From: Chitinophaga sp. S165
GTDB taxonomy: Bacteria; Bacteroidota; Bacteroidia; Chitinophagales; Chitinophagaceae
Length of the DNA: 64,000 nucleotides
Direction of reading: 5' to 3'
Assembly (NCBI RefSeq): GCF_003182155.1
Contig: NZ_QGTG01000001.1
Coordinates: 974,390 to 1,038,389, forward strand
This document shows positions 37,353 through 47,429 of this stretch, piece by piece. Positions within the stretch are counted from its first letter, which is position 1; every line of letters starts with the position of its first letter. A program made the position numbers and the translations under genes. The notes under the pieces are model-generated. The model ran no database searches. It was not told the origin of the DNA and saw only the letters and a program-made list of their open reading frames with translations.

Positions 37353-37384
37353 AGCGCCGCAGAAGACGGATCTCCTGCGGCGCT
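37353..37384 (-). terminator. Terminator after the minus-strand susD
   Basis: AGCGCCGCAG and CTGCGGCGCT form a 10-bp GC-rich stem. On the minus strand it is followed by GCCGTTTTT. It lies 14 bp after the susD stop, so transcription of the chitin SusC/SusD unit should end here. Confidence 0.8.
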
Positions 37385-37398
37385 ACCGGTGACTAAAA

Positions 37399-38715
37399 CT
37401 ACAAATTGCTCTCATTCTGTGGTAATGGATACTTTGCCCATACATCGTCGTCAGGTCTGTCTTTCGGCAATGTATTCAGTAAATTATAACGTCTGAGGTC
37501 TATCCAGCGATGGCCCTCCATGAACAATGAATACCGCCTGTTGTACAACAGCTCTGTAGTCAATGCTGGAACCGTGATGGCTCCGGCATATGGCGTCAGG
37601 TTGTGTTGTGTCCTGATACGGTTCAGAGCTACAATAGCATCAGGAATAGCACCAGATTGTAACTTCGCTTCTGCATAGATCAGGATCAGCTCCTCATTAC
37701 GGATAATACTTACCGGCGAGTTCAGGGAGCTCCAGATCACTACATCACGGGTTACTGTCAATCCGCCCTGGCTGGCTGCAACAGTACGCAGTGCAGTTTT
37801 AGCGATACGGTCATCTGAAGGAAGAATATCCGTCGTATAAGAAGGATGTGGGCCTCTTACTTCACCGCTTGTGTTTGGAGCCAGGAACAACGTATTAGGC
37901 AAATCGCCACCGTTGGTAGAGAAGAAATGATATACACCATCATTCAACGGGCCATTCAGATTAAAGAAGGACTCATTCAACGCCGTCAGCGCAGCAGCCC
38001 AGTTCTTTCTGTAAAGATGTACCCTGGCAGCCAATGCACGGTTAAATTTCAGTAAACCTGCCGCATCTTTGAAACCAGCAAAACCATTTGACAATGGGAA
38101 CATTACTTCCGATCCTGTCAGGTCTGCTTTACCCGCATCAAGGAATTGCAGTACGGTATCCATTACTTTCCCGGGATCTGTGATAACAGGCCCTAATGTA
38201 GCACCATTTGGCACTGGTATACGTGCACCATTAGAATCTGTCATATTGATGTTCAGCAACAGCTGATAACCGATCAGCGTCTTCGCAAAACCGGTGAAGG
38301 CTTTCTTCTGTACATCGGAAGCGATCTCCGGACGGGCATTACCTATCGCGTCAATCAGTATGAAACACTGCCTGATCACCTGGTAACGGGAACCCCAGGG
38401 GTTAGTCAGATAGAAGGTATTATTGTCCAGTATCCTGCTACCACCGCCAAGTATATCGGTAGTATAACGGGGCTCAGAACCTGAAAAGCGGTAGATTTCC
38501 CTGCCAATGGCGCCGAGACCGTCAAGATACACCGCATAGTTATTACGCATACCTGATTCAGCACCAGTTACCAGGTTAAACAGATCACTACGGGTCGGAT
38601 TATTTATGATATCACCTACTACAGGCGTATTTAGACTGTTTATTTCTCCTTTCTGACAGGCATTCATGGTCAGCAGGAAGAAGGCAGCAGTTATTATTGA
38701 GAAATAGTTCTTCAT
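37399..38715 (-). CDS. SusD/RagB-family lipoprotein (chitin locus)
   Basis: This 438-residue surface glycan-binding lipoprotein has a signal ending in LLTMNAC. The SusD fold is shown by NLVTGAESGMRNNYAVYLDG near the start and by NEELILIYAEAKLQSG and YNRRYSLFMEGHRWIDLRRYN near the end. It is shorter than the xylan-locus SusD, in line with a separate subfamily. It follows susC by 31 bp. Proximity to the GH19-GH18 chitinase suggests chito-oligosaccharides as ligand, which is inference. Confidence 0.92.
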   Translation of the reverse strand: MKNYFSIITAAFFLLTMNACQKGEINSLNTPVVGDIINNPTRSDLFNLVTGAESGMRNNYAVYLDGLGAIGREIYRFSGSEPRYTTDILGGGSRILDNNTFYLTNPWGSRYQVIRQCFILIDAIGNARPEIASDVQKKAFTGFAKTLIGYQLLLNINMTDSNGARIPVPNGATLGPVITDPGKVMDTVLQFLDAGKADLTGSEVMFPLSNGFAGFKDAAGLLKFNRALAARVHLYRKNWAAALTALNESFFNLNGPLNDGVYHFFSTNGGDLPNTLFLAPNTSGEVRGPHPSYTTDILPSDDRIAKTALRTVAASQGGLTVTRDVVIWSSLNSPVSIIRNEELILIYAEAKLQSGAIPDAIVALNRIRTQHNLTPYAGAITVPALTTELLYNRRYSLFMEGHRWIDLRRYNLLNTLPKDRPDDDVWAKYPLPQNESNL

Positions 38716-38746
38716 ATGTAATAATTTTTAACAGACAGAAAATGAT

Positions 38747-41743
38747 CTAGAAATCAACACCAACATGGAAACTACCTCTTTTGGAAGCAGGGAACGGAGT
38801 AACGTCCACACCGGTCGACAAACCAATACTACCACGGCTTGTAGAAGTAGTGATAGTGTTACTACCGAAGTTGGATACCTCAGGATCATATCCTACATAA
38901 CTTGTCCAGGTAAAGAAGTTGTTAGCAGATACCCCCAGGCGTATGCCCTTGATGAAGTTTGTGTTCTTCAACGGTACATTGTAATAAAGGCCTATCTCAC
39001 GGATACGTACATAAGAAGCATCCTGTACATAGACGCCAGCATCACCAGCGCCGGTACGGTATTCTCCGAGTTTCATTCCATGAGAGATCTCATCATAGTC
39101 AAAGGAAGTACCGCCCAGGTCTGTCAGCAATTGCGTCAGGTTGATATTGTCTCCCCCTTTCTTCCAGTGGATCAGGAAACGTAGGGAGAAGTTTTTGAAC
39201 ACTGTCAGTTCATCAAAGAAACTCATCTGGAACTTAGGCTCTGAGTTACCGATCAGTTTCAGCTCGCCATTCACAGTACCTTTGATCTGTGTAGCAGGTT
39301 CGCCTTCTTCCAGGTAGAAAGTACCGAGTGAGTTACCGAACGCGCCGATAGCATAAGGAGGAATCAACAATGTGGTTACTTTGGAACGGTTACGCCACCA
39401 GTTAACGGTAGAAGACCATCTTACATTTTTTGTGTTGATAGGGATAGCTGTCAGTCCCAGCTCAATACCCTGGTTCTTCAGGTCACCACTATTCTTCCAC
39501 TCGTTAGCATAACCTGATGATCCTGGCAAAGCATGACGTAACAATACATCCTGGATACGTTTGTTATAATAAGTAGCTTCCAGATTGATCCTGCCATCCA
39601 GTACACTGACGTCCAGACCGGCTTCAAATTCGGACTGTCTTTCGGGTTTGATATCCGGGTTCCCCAGCAGATTATCTACCAGTATACCAGGGTATCCGCC
39701 GATATTACTTCCCAGCATACCTGTGAACTTACTGCTGTAAGGCGGTACGTTACCAGACTGTCCATAGGCTGCACGCAGCTTAAGGTTTTCCACTCCTTTC
39801 ACATCCCAGAATTTCATTTTGGCCAGGTTCCAGGAAACGGCTCCTTTAGGGAATACATAATATTTCTTGTAATCTCCGTTGTTGGTAGATCTGTCAAAAC
39901 GAACACCACCGCTTAAGGTGATAGCGTCAATTAATGTCAGGTCTTCCTGTACGAAAATACCGTTGTCGCGGTACTTCTGTCTGAATTGCCTTGTAGCCGT
40001 ATTGGCGCTGGCGTCCAGGTTGCTTTGTCCGGATACAAGGTTGGTGGCTACTGTAACGATGTTGTCGAGATACCCGGTTTCTAAGGTAGCTCCTGCGGTA
40101 CTGGTCAGGCTGATATTTTCATTTGGAGTGAACGTATTGACCAGGAAACCGGCAAGGTTTGTATTGGTGTTATTTGTATTACCCTGAATCGAATGACCCT
40201 GTAATGCATTTTCTTCAAACTGCAGGTCACGTGGGAACAGGGCCGCTGTTTTATAGTTAAAGTAGTCAAGACCGCCACGGCCGATGAAACGCGTGGAAGA
40301 ACGCTCATTCTGCTGGATGCGTACTTCCAGGTTAGCACCACCCACAAAACGGTTGGTCACCTCATTGTTTTCCATTTTATCCCGGGTTTCCAGTGGATTG
40401 GAGGCCGCAAAAGTATTACGTGGATATTCGCCCAATGCGTTCGGGAACAGGTCTACAAAGGTAGGAGTAGATGATAAAGCCACACCGTAAGTCACACCGT
40501 TATTATCGTTGTTGGTCAATCCCCTGTCAGCGTTAGAATGAATGTAACTGGTCGTAATGCCGAAAGAAATACGGTCACTGATCTTATGGTCTACATTGAC
40601 ACGTACAGAGTTGTTGAAATAACCCGTATTCTTAACGATACCATCTTCCTGCCTGCGGTTACCTGAGATATAGAAAGTGGTCTTGTCTCCGCCACCACTT
40701 AATGACAGGCCGGTATTTAATATCAGACCGGTTTCTCCATACATTTCCTTTTCATAGTCGATGAGCTTACCTGCGCTTTTAGCAGCATTATACTGTGCTG
40801 CGTATTGCGCACGTCTGGCTATTACTCCAGGATCGGCGCTGCTGGCAGGCCCCGCCAGATCAGCTGCTGTTTCCGCAGTAAGTTCACGCACGCCCATCAG
40901 ATGTCTTACTTTAGCGAAACCTGTTTCATGGTTCGCACTGATCCTTGTCTTACCTGCACGGCCTTTCTTTGTAGTGATGATCACCACGCCGGCAGCCGCT
41001 TTAGCGCCATACAAGGCAGCGGCAGAAGCGCCTTTCAGGATCTCGATATTCTCAATATCCTGCGGATTGAGGTCGGCGATACGGCTGGAAGGGTTATCCT
41101 GGTTATTGGGATTACCAGCTGTTGCAGCACCTGTTACATCGTTCAATCCGGCAGGGATACTACTGTTATTGAAGAAGATACCATCTACTACATACAGTGG
41201 TTGCGAATTACCGAATACAGAAGTGATACCTCTCATCTTTACAGAAATACCGCCACCGGGAGCACCGGAGTTAGCGGTGATAAGGGCGCCCGGCACCTTG
41301 CCGCTCAACGCTGCGTCAAAAGTTTGCGCAGGCGCTGTACCAGACAGCTGATTGGCGGAGATGGTCACTACCGTATTAGCGAGGTTACTTCTCTTCACCG
41401 TAGTAGCCAGACCTGTTACTACGATTTCGTCCAGTTTCGCAAAGTCTTCTTCCAGGGTGATGTCAAGTGAAGTACTGCCCGGCGAAACCTTGAGGGTCTG
41501 TGTTTTGTACCCGGTAAAAGAGACTAATAAAGTGGAACTACCTGCGGGAACTGCCAGGTTGTAGGTTCCATTGGCATCTGAAATAGTTCCCCTGTTGGTG
41601 CCCTGTATTCTGATAGTTACACCGGGAATAGGCTTGCCATTCACGGCGTCCCTGATTCTGCCTGAAAGGTTTTGCTGCGCAAATAATGCTAGTGTACTAC
41701 ATACGAATAGCAGTACAAGCAAGCTGGATTTGGGTAGAAGCAT
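38747..41743 (-). CDS. SusC/RagA-family TonB-dependent receptor (chitin locus)
   Basis: The protein has 998 residues with a signal peptide (to about residue 22, FAQQ). A carboxypeptidase-like domain (LSGRIRDAVNGKPIPGVTIRIQG), a TonB-dependent plug (DEIVVTGLATTVKRSN, LYVVDGIFFNNSS) and a C-terminal barrel follow. It imports oligosaccharide with its SusD partner, encoded directly downstream. The pair is convergent with the chitinase gene, and the two units meet at back-to-back terminators around 37224-37384. Confidence 0.93.
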   Translation of the reverse strand: MLLPKSSLLVLLFVCSTLALFAQQNLSGRIRDAVNGKPIPGVTIRIQGTNRGTISDANGTYNLAVPAGSSTLLVSFTGYKTQTLKVSPGSTSLDITLEEDFAKLDEIVVTGLATTVKRSNLANTVVTISANQLSGTAPAQTFDAALSGKVPGALITANSGAPGGGISVKMRGITSVFGNSQPLYVVDGIFFNNSSIPAGLNDVTGAATAGNPNNQDNPSSRIADLNPQDIENIEILKGASAAALYGAKAAAGVVIITTKKGRAGKTRISANHETGFAKVRHLMGVRELTAETAADLAGPASSADPGVIARRAQYAAQYNAAKSAGKLIDYEKEMYGETGLILNTGLSLSGGGDKTTFYISGNRRQEDGIVKNTGYFNNSVRVNVDHKISDRISFGITTSYIHSNADRGLTNNDNNGVTYGVALSSTPTFVDLFPNALGEYPRNTFAASNPLETRDKMENNEVTNRFVGGANLEVRIQQNERSSTRFIGRGGLDYFNYKTAALFPRDLQFEENALQGHSIQGNTNNTNTNLAGFLVNTFTPNENISLTSTAGATLETGYLDNIVTVATNLVSGQSNLDASANTATRQFRQKYRDNGIFVQEDLTLIDAITLSGGVRFDRSTNNGDYKKYYVFPKGAVSWNLAKMKFWDVKGVENLKLRAAYGQSGNVPPYSSKFTGMLGSNIGGYPGILVDNLLGNPDIKPERQSEFEAGLDVSVLDGRINLEATYYNKRIQDVLLRHALPGSSGYANEWKNSGDLKNQGIELGLTAIPINTKNVRWSSTVNWWRNRSKVTTLLIPPYAIGAFGNSLGTFYLEEGEPATQIKGTVNGELKLIGNSEPKFQMSFFDELTVFKNFSLRFLIHWKKGGDNINLTQLLTDLGGTSFDYDEISHGMKLGEYRTGAGDAGVYVQDASYVRIREIGLYYNVPLKNTNFIKGIRLGVSANNFFTWTSYVGYDPEVSNFGSNTITTSTSRGSIGLSTGVDVTPFPASKRGSFHVGVDF

Positions 41744-42072
41744 AGCTTGTTCGATTTAGATATAATGATTGATAAATAAATGCTACTGTTTCACGTACGG
41801 TCTTGCGATCTTAGATTTTGGTGTTAAACTTGCTACAGGTCATGTCTGCTTACTTAACAGTTAATAATGCGTTGTGGTTCCCTGCCAGGAGCATTCAGCT
41901 ACGGGTTTTTGGTACAGTCTGGAGGCAAGGCCCTCATAAGCCGGTTTTTATAACGTTGAATAAGTTCGGCAGATTACGAAAAACTCAAAGCATTTCGTTT
42001 TTTTTCTTTGGGTGATTTATGCTATATTTTCATTTAACGTTACCAGTCTGCTATTCAATAGCACCAATGGCA

Positions 42073-42115
42073 ATGTCCCGGAACCGGTTACTTCCGTAAC
42101 CCGGTTCCGGGACAT
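42073..42115. other. Long stem-loop in an intergenic region
   Basis: ATGTCCCGGAACCGG (42073-42087) is exactly complementary to CCGGTTCCGGGACAT (42101-42115). The 13-nt loop can pair further (TTA/TAA). It lies 19 bp beyond the stop of the minus-strand gene at 42135 but has no T-tract on that side. The rest of the region 41744-42134 shows no gene. Confidence 0.75.
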
Positions 42116-42134
42116 TATCTTTTATGTAGATTGA

Positions 42135-42503
42135 TTAAGGTTTTACACCTCCCTCAATAGCGCCTTTAAGATCCTTGGAAATAAGCTTACTACCGTCAAA
42201 GAATGACACCGTCGCCTTATCCTTTATAGTAAATTGTGTGGCCTTCAGGTGGAGTACCTTGCCATTAAAATTATCCAGCTTCAGTATTTCTCCCGTGGTA
42301 TTTCGTTGTACCTGTATATAAGCGATGGCGTTAGGTCCATCTTTAGACAGGTCAGCATAAAATGTGTAGTAATAACTTTCGTCTTTCTGATATCCGATCT
42401 CGGTGAATGGGAATTTGTCACTGTTAGCTTTAACAACGAAAGTACAGAAAGAAGACATTGCTACAACAACAATAATGAGCAGGTATAGTGCGCGCTTTCT
42501 CAT
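42135..42503 (-). CDS. Small exported hypothetical protein
   Basis: The product has 122 residues. An N-terminal hydrophobic segment (ALYLLIIVVVAMSSFCTFVV) is a signal peptide or anchor. The rest is a compact beta-rich domain with YYYTFYADLSKDGPNAIAYIQVQR and a C-terminal KDLKGAIEGGVKP. I do not recognise a family. It stands alone between two unrelated units, with a stem-loop beyond its stop. Confidence 0.6.
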   Translation of the reverse strand: MRKRALYLLIIVVVAMSSFCTFVVKANSDKFPFTEIGYQKDESYYYTFYADLSKDGPNAIAYIQVQRNTTGEILKLDNFNGKVLHLKATQFTIKDKATVSFFDGSKLISKDLKGAIEGGVKP

Positions 42504-42977
42504 AGGGATAGTTTACTTTAATAATAAAAAAGGTTCGTGTGCATGTACAATTTAACAATATTTTATATTTAAAAGAAACTTTTATTCGTTATGCAGATAA
42601 AAAAATCTGCCCCCTCTTCAGAAATATTTTTTTTATTTTTTCTTTCGGCTGATAATCAATTATTTGATACCAAACACCCGTATTTGATTAAAAATATTTT
42701 TTTTGAGTGTTTCCCTGCTTTCCAAGTGTCCTGCTCTTTCACAACTCACATATAATAAATGAATTATGTATTTCTATCCCGGCATAGGGGTTGCTCATAA
42801 TATTTACCCGGCCACTTCTCTTCACCATATACTTTAAATTTTTTTTTAACCCTTGTACGCATATCGGGTATTAAATGTTGTCTTATATGCAAAGGGTTCA
42901 TTCAATATAGTGCGCGTTTAAATTTTGAATCGACTTTAATAATTCGTGTAAGCAACAACAATAAAGGTAAATCACAG
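42504..42977. other. AT-rich intergenic region
   Basis: This 474-bp divergent spacer between the exported hypothetical gene and the TlpA-like gene has poly-T and poly-A runs near 42630-42710 and 42838-42848. I see no coding region or clear inverted repeat. It probably contains both promoters. Confidence 0.5.
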
Positions 42978-44111
42978 ATGAACAGAAGCTTAATGGTTCT
43001 TGCAGCCTGCTGCATAACTATGCCTGCAATTGCGCAATCCTTTCAGATCAAAGGAAAGCTTGGAAGATTACAGTCACCCGCCAAGGTGTATATTGGTTAC
43101 ACTTACGATGGTAAAAGTGTATATGATTCTACTTACCTGGACAATGGTAATTTCTCGTTCGACAGACCTGTCTCCTATCCTACCAACATTATGTTGACAG
43201 TAAGCAGGGACGGTGAAGCGCAGACTTTCTTTAATGCTAAAGACATCGCTCACCTGTATGTGGAACCAGGTTCCATCGTTTGGTTAACATCTGATGAAAG
43301 CATCGCGAATTTTGAGTCCAACGGTTCTCAGGCACAGGATGATTATAAAGTATATGAAAAGTTCATGACGGATGCCGAAGAAAAACTGGCCCTGCTCACG
43401 GCTGAATCATCCAACACACTGCAGAACGACGTATCTGAAAAAGGCCTTGCTGCGAAAAGCCAGTACATGGAACATTTCCGTGCAGCAATGGACTATAGGA
43501 AACAGAAAATGAAAGAGTTCATCCAGCAACATCCTGATATGTATATCAGCCTGGATATCCTGGAAGAATATGCCGGCGCCTTCATCAACCACGTTGACGT
43601 GGAGCCCCTGTTCAGATCTCTGAATGACAAAACTAAAACTTCAATAAAAGGCAAACAATATCTGAAGAAGATCGAGTTAGCTAAACAGACCGCTATTGGC
43701 GCTGTAGCTCCCGAATTCTCTCAGAAAGGTCCGGACGGTAATAAAATAGCGCTTTCTTCCTTCAAAGGAAAAGTAGTGTTACTCAACTTCTGGGCCAGCT
43801 GGTCTGCAACTTCCAGGATAGAGAACCAGGAACTGAAGCAGATTGTAAAAAACTACAATACAAAAGATCTCGTAGTAATAAATGTTTCAATGGACGAACG
43901 TAAGGAAGAATGGGAAAAAGCCCTGGCGGAAGATAAAATGACCGGTTACAACGTATCCGATCTGAAATTCCTGAGAAACGAAGTAGCAGAACTTTATAAT
44001 GTCACCGCGATCCCACAGAACGTGTTGATTGATGCATCCGGAAAAATCATTGCCCGAAATGTGAAGGGTAGTCAGCTGTCAGAGAAATTAGGTAGTATAC
44101 TTGGTAAATAA
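42978..44111 (+). CDS. TlpA-like thioredoxin-fold protein lacking active-site cysteines
   Basis: An exported protein of 377 residues. After the signal peptide (to about residue 19) lies a DUF4369-like beta domain (FQIKGKLGRLQSPAKVYIGYTYDGKS), then a helical middle. A C-terminal AhpC/TlpA thioredoxin fold follows (GAVAPEFSQKGPDGNKIALSSFKGKVVLLNFWASW, then AIPQNVLIDASGKI). The usual W-C-x-x-C site reads W275-S276-A-T-S279, so both catalytic cysteines are serine and disulfide exchange should be impossible. Cis-proline is present in TAIPQ. It may act as a binding or scaffold protein. Confidence 0.88.
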   Translation: MNRSLMVLAACCITMPAIAQSFQIKGKLGRLQSPAKVYIGYTYDGKSVYDSTYLDNGNFSFDRPVSYPTNIMLTVSRDGEAQTFFNAKDIAHLYVEPGSIVWLTSDESIANFESNGSQAQDDYKVYEKFMTDAEEKLALLTAESSNTLQNDVSEKGLAAKSQYMEHFRAAMDYRKQKMKEFIQQHPDMYISLDILEEYAGAFINHVDVEPLFRSLNDKTKTSIKGKQYLKKIELAKQTAIGAVAPEFSQKGPDGNKIALSSFKGKVVLLNFWASWSATSRIENQELKQIVKNYNTKDLVVINVSMDERKEEWEKALAEDKMTGYNVSDLKFLRNEVAELYNVTAIPQNVLIDASGKIIARNVKGSQLSEKLGSILGK

Positions 44112-44173
44112 TTAATTGATAAATAAGTAAAGAGTGTAATCATAACAGGTAGTCATAGTGAATTAATGCAAAC

Positions 44174-44218
44174 CCGGCAGGTGTAGTGAAATAATATTTC
44201 ATGAACCTGCCGGTTCTT
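44174..44218 (+). terminator. Terminator after the TlpA-like gene
   Basis: CCGGCAGGT (44174-44182) pairs with ACCTGCCGG (44205-44213). The loop contains a second stem, TGAAAT/ATTTCA. A TTCTTTTT run follows. It lies about 60 bp after the stop codon. Confidence 0.8.
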
Positions 44219-44254
44219 TTTAAGATCAATTTATCCGATCCCTTACTAATAACA

Positions 44255-46192
44255 TTACATAGCCCCTACAGAGAACGTCAGTTTGCCTTTTGCCTTTACA
44301 CTCCCCTCAAGATTTATCCTGTAAATATTATCTCCCCATTTCTGTTTTACACCTCCGTCTTCTTCCGTTTGCAAGGGGATCTTCTCTACTTTGGCCACAA
44401 GCTGTGCAGCCGGATAGTGCAGGTAGAAATCCTTTGTAATACCACCTTCCTGCCGGTGGATCACCAGTACTCCAGGTTTCAACACTTCCACCGGATAACA
44501 GGTCATTAAATGTTCCGTCACCTTGCTATCCGCGTTAAGCTCCATCACATCATCTATCAGCACATTCTTCCCCTTGTTCAAACGGATACTTCGCTCCCAT
44601 TTCTTTACGCCCGCCTCCACAGGATAAGAACTACTGATATCCATAGCTATACTGCTACGGCTGGCGTTATTACTATACACTACCTTTTCAGCCTTAAATT
44701 TCGCGCCTGCCGACTGCGGATAGCCATTCACGCTTGGTACGTTATGATAGTCGGAACGATTATACCAGATATCATATCGTCTGCCGCTAAAAGTTTTTGC
44801 AGTATAAGTACCACGGCCAATATCGATCAGTACCGGCAGCCCGTCGTAATACACCACATAGTTGCCGATGTCATTATGATTATGGCTCTCGTCATTATTT
44901 CCACCCTTTGCCGCCACGAAGAAGCCATCCGTACTTCCACCTTTGTCACGGGCTATCATTACCTGCAGATCAGGCCACCAGCAATCGCCGGGTAGTACCA
45001 GTCCCTGTTTGGCTTGCTTAAGCTCATCCTGCATGAACAACACGAACAGATGCCTGAAGTAATGATACCCTCTCGTTGACGCCGGATTCTCCCGCTTCAG
45101 GTAATACGCTCCGAATTGCATCATCGCCGTATCTTTTATATCCTTTCCAAAGCGATAGATCATACTGGCCGCCATTCCAGGTTGAGGGTCCGCATCTGCA
45201 AAATTCAGGAAATAACGTTCACTGATCTGTGCCTTGTAAATGAACCGGCCCATCTCAGCTACCTTCTTATCGGCGTAGACATAATTGAATGCCTGATTGG
45301 TAGCCAGGTTAAGCATTGAAACGTTATCATACAAAGATGCCGCCGCTGCACCCCAGTACCCCGGACCTTCATCACAACCACCATCAGCTGGATATGGGTT
45401 CAGGAAAGCATCAAGCACTCCCAATATCTTCGATACAGCTGCCACACGTTTGCTGTCATCCTTCTCCAGCAGCAATACGGAATTAAGCCAGTTAGAACAG
45501 ATCCAGGGATTCCAGTTATTCGGACGCCTGCCCTGACCACTGGAGCTCATCCAACCATGGTGTTTTGTCATCAATGGCTCGAAGATCCGTTTGTTGGTTT
45601 CATAATAGATCCGCTTTCTTATCTGCGGTGAAACCTTGTCAAACTGTGCTCCCAGGAAGTAGTCCGTCCAGGCCAGTAAGGTGGCCGTCTCCGCTGAGAA
45701 AAGCTCTACGAAAGGAGCAGATACATCCATCAATCCATCAAAAGATCTTGGCAGATGCGCAGGTACTCCCCAGAAAGACTCTTCACAGATCGACCATACG
45801 CCGTTCACTATCGGATCAATGAACCTCCCTTTATTTTCATACACTTCCGCCAGCAGTAAAGTACCAAGAACCTCCCGTCTTTTACCGGCGATGTCCTGAT
45901 ACTCACTACGGTTACCATTACGGATGATCAACAGTGACTTTACGGCAGGGATACCCGGCCAATCGTAGTTCTGATACTCTTCTGCCTTCTTTATTACAGC
46001 AGCCCCTATTGTAGGATCGGCCAGCTGCCATCCTTTGCGGTTCTCCGTATGCGGGAAGGGCTCCCAGCGACTATACGGTATCAGTTTCTCTGTAAGTTGT
46101 GCAGACGTATACCGGCCACTTAACAGGTTCTGGGCAGACAAGAGCCCGCCCGCTAAAAGCAGCATGCAGGTTAAAACAATGTGTTTTTTCAT
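44255..46192 (-). CDS. Heparinase II/III-family polysaccharide lyase
   Basis: The protein has 645 residues with signal peptide MKKHIVLTCMLLLAGGLLSAQ. An N-terminal alpha/alpha-toroid (WGVPAHLPRSFDGLMDVSAPFVELFSAETATLLAW) is followed by a beta-sheet domain with ESHNHNDIGNYVVYYDGLPVLIDIGRGTYT, the heparinase II/III signature with its catalytic histidine region. Such lyases cleave uronic-acid glycans by beta-elimination. The exact family (PL12, PL15, PL17 or PL21-like) and substrate are not certain. It is the last gene of a minus-strand uronate locus, 15 bp after a second lyase-family gene. Confidence 0.87.
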   Translation of the reverse strand: MKKHIVLTCMLLLAGGLLSAQNLLSGRYTSAQLTEKLIPYSRWEPFPHTENRKGWQLADPTIGAAVIKKAEEYQNYDWPGIPAVKSLLIIRNGNRSEYQDIAGKRREVLGTLLLAEVYENKGRFIDPIVNGVWSICEESFWGVPAHLPRSFDGLMDVSAPFVELFSAETATLLAWTDYFLGAQFDKVSPQIRKRIYYETNKRIFEPLMTKHHGWMSSSGQGRRPNNWNPWICSNWLNSVLLLEKDDSKRVAAVSKILGVLDAFLNPYPADGGCDEGPGYWGAAAASLYDNVSMLNLATNQAFNYVYADKKVAEMGRFIYKAQISERYFLNFADADPQPGMAASMIYRFGKDIKDTAMMQFGAYYLKRENPASTRGYHYFRHLFVLFMQDELKQAKQGLVLPGDCWWPDLQVMIARDKGGSTDGFFVAAKGGNNDESHNHNDIGNYVVYYDGLPVLIDIGRGTYTAKTFSGRRYDIWYNRSDYHNVPSVNGYPQSAGAKFKAEKVVYSNNASRSSIAMDISSSYPVEAGVKKWERSIRLNKGKNVLIDDVMELNADSKVTEHLMTCYPVEVLKPGVLVIHRQEGGITKDFYLHYPAAQLVAKVEKIPLQTEEDGGVKQKWGDNIYRINLEGSVKAKGKLTFSVGAM

Positions 46193-46207
46193 GAGACCTT
46201 TGTTTGT

Positions 46208-47422
46208 TTAATATGCCCAGTCAGTAAGCAGGATTAAGTTGTTACGGAAATTCCCGTGCTTCTCCCTGAGTACAGCCAGGTCAATGTCAGTATATTTTTT
46301 TGCCGCCACTTCCGACAGCTCCAGGAACTCTTCATTATGTCTTGGCTTGATCTGCTGGTGTTGCCATTCCTTCTTTCCTGTTGCATAAGGCAGTAGCCAT
46401 GTATAAGCTTTCTTCAGACTTTTCCTGCCAGGACTTTCATAATGCCACAGGTCAACCTGTACATTTTCAGCAAGTAATGCCAGTTCAAAAAATGCACGCA
46501 GATTAAACAGTGAATAATTCCACGAGAGTGTTCTTGCCAGCTCCTTCGGCTGCTCTCCATCTGCCTCCAGCTGTTTGTCTATCCGCCTTTTGGTTTGCTG
46601 CTCCAGCATCTCTTTCGCCAGTTCCCGCTGACCGGTGAACAGTGCAATAATAACCTGTTGCACATCATACCAGGTCCCATGATTATTCAGCTCGTCTGCT
46701 TCGTCCTTGCCTATAGGACTGGATCGCATCCATTGCAGGAATTGTCGGTACCATTCCTGTATACCTTCATACTCGGCTGTCGATAATGCTTTTGAACCTT
46801 TCAATAACTGGATGCCATCAATCAGCATGGTTACGTTGTGCGTATCAATCAGGCCAATACCCCTGCCGTCAGTAATACCGGGTATGGCCTGCCCGTAATT
46901 CAGGTGAGGATTCATCCGTGTAGCAGTATCGAGGAACCAGGTACGTAACAACCCTGCCGCATGTGCAGCATACTTTTCATTACCTGTATAGAACCATGCC
47001 AATCCCAGGAAGTATACATCCCGGGATATGGCGTTCTGAAATTCATCATCTTTGATAGCATAGCGCTCCGGATTGACCTGTCCGTCCTTGCGGATGTATG
47101 GCAATCCATTAGCCTTGCTGGAGTCCGGCCACCAGTATGGCCCTACACTCATATAATCGTGCTTGTTGCCACTGGGCGGCACCTTATTCTTGTATACAAC
47201 AGAATAAGGGCCGTTCCTCAGTGACCGGTCAGCTATGGAAAGCAGTTCCGTCAGCGCCCGTTGCATGGCAGTATCCCGCTGCGCGATCTTCCGTTTTCCG
47301 TCCAGCAGTTTTGCTGGTTTGATCAGAAAGGTCTCAGGAGGCGACTGTGCAGCCAGAGTGCTTATACACATCAACAGGGCTAACAACAACATAATACAGA
47401 TCTCAATTGATGGCGTCCTCAT
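46208..47422 (-). CDS. Alginate_lyase-domain polysaccharide lyase (PL5/PL38-like)
   Basis: A secreted protein of 404 residues with an N-terminal signal (MLLLALLMCISTLAAQ). The alpha/alpha-barrel shows the hallmarks of Pfam Alginate_lyase: a YMSVGPYWWPDSSK block, INPERY-like VNPERYAIKD, and NNHGTWYDVQ with the catalytic Asn-His pair. Family members act on alginate or other glucuronate-rich chains. Together with the heparinase-like enzyme encoded downstream, an exo/endo pair for a uronic-acid polymer is likely. It is 7 bp downstream of a lipoprotein gene, so the run is one operon. Confidence 0.88.
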   Translation of the reverse strand: MRTPSIEICIMLLLALLMCISTLAAQSPPETFLIKPAKLLDGKRKIAQRDTAMQRALTELLSIADRSLRNGPYSVVYKNKVPPSGNKHDYMSVGPYWWPDSSKANGLPYIRKDGQVNPERYAIKDDEFQNAISRDVYFLGLAWFYTGNEKYAAHAAGLLRTWFLDTATRMNPHLNYGQAIPGITDGRGIGLIDTHNVTMLIDGIQLLKGSKALSTAEYEGIQEWYRQFLQWMRSSPIGKDEADELNNHGTWYDVQQVIIALFTGQRELAKEMLEQQTKRRIDKQLEADGEQPKELARTLSWNYSLFNLRAFFELALLAENVQVDLWHYESPGRKSLKKAYTWLLPYATGKKEWQHQQIKPRHNEEFLELSEVAAKKYTDIDLAVLREKHGNFRNNLILLTDWAY

Positions 47423-47429
47423 AGTAGCG

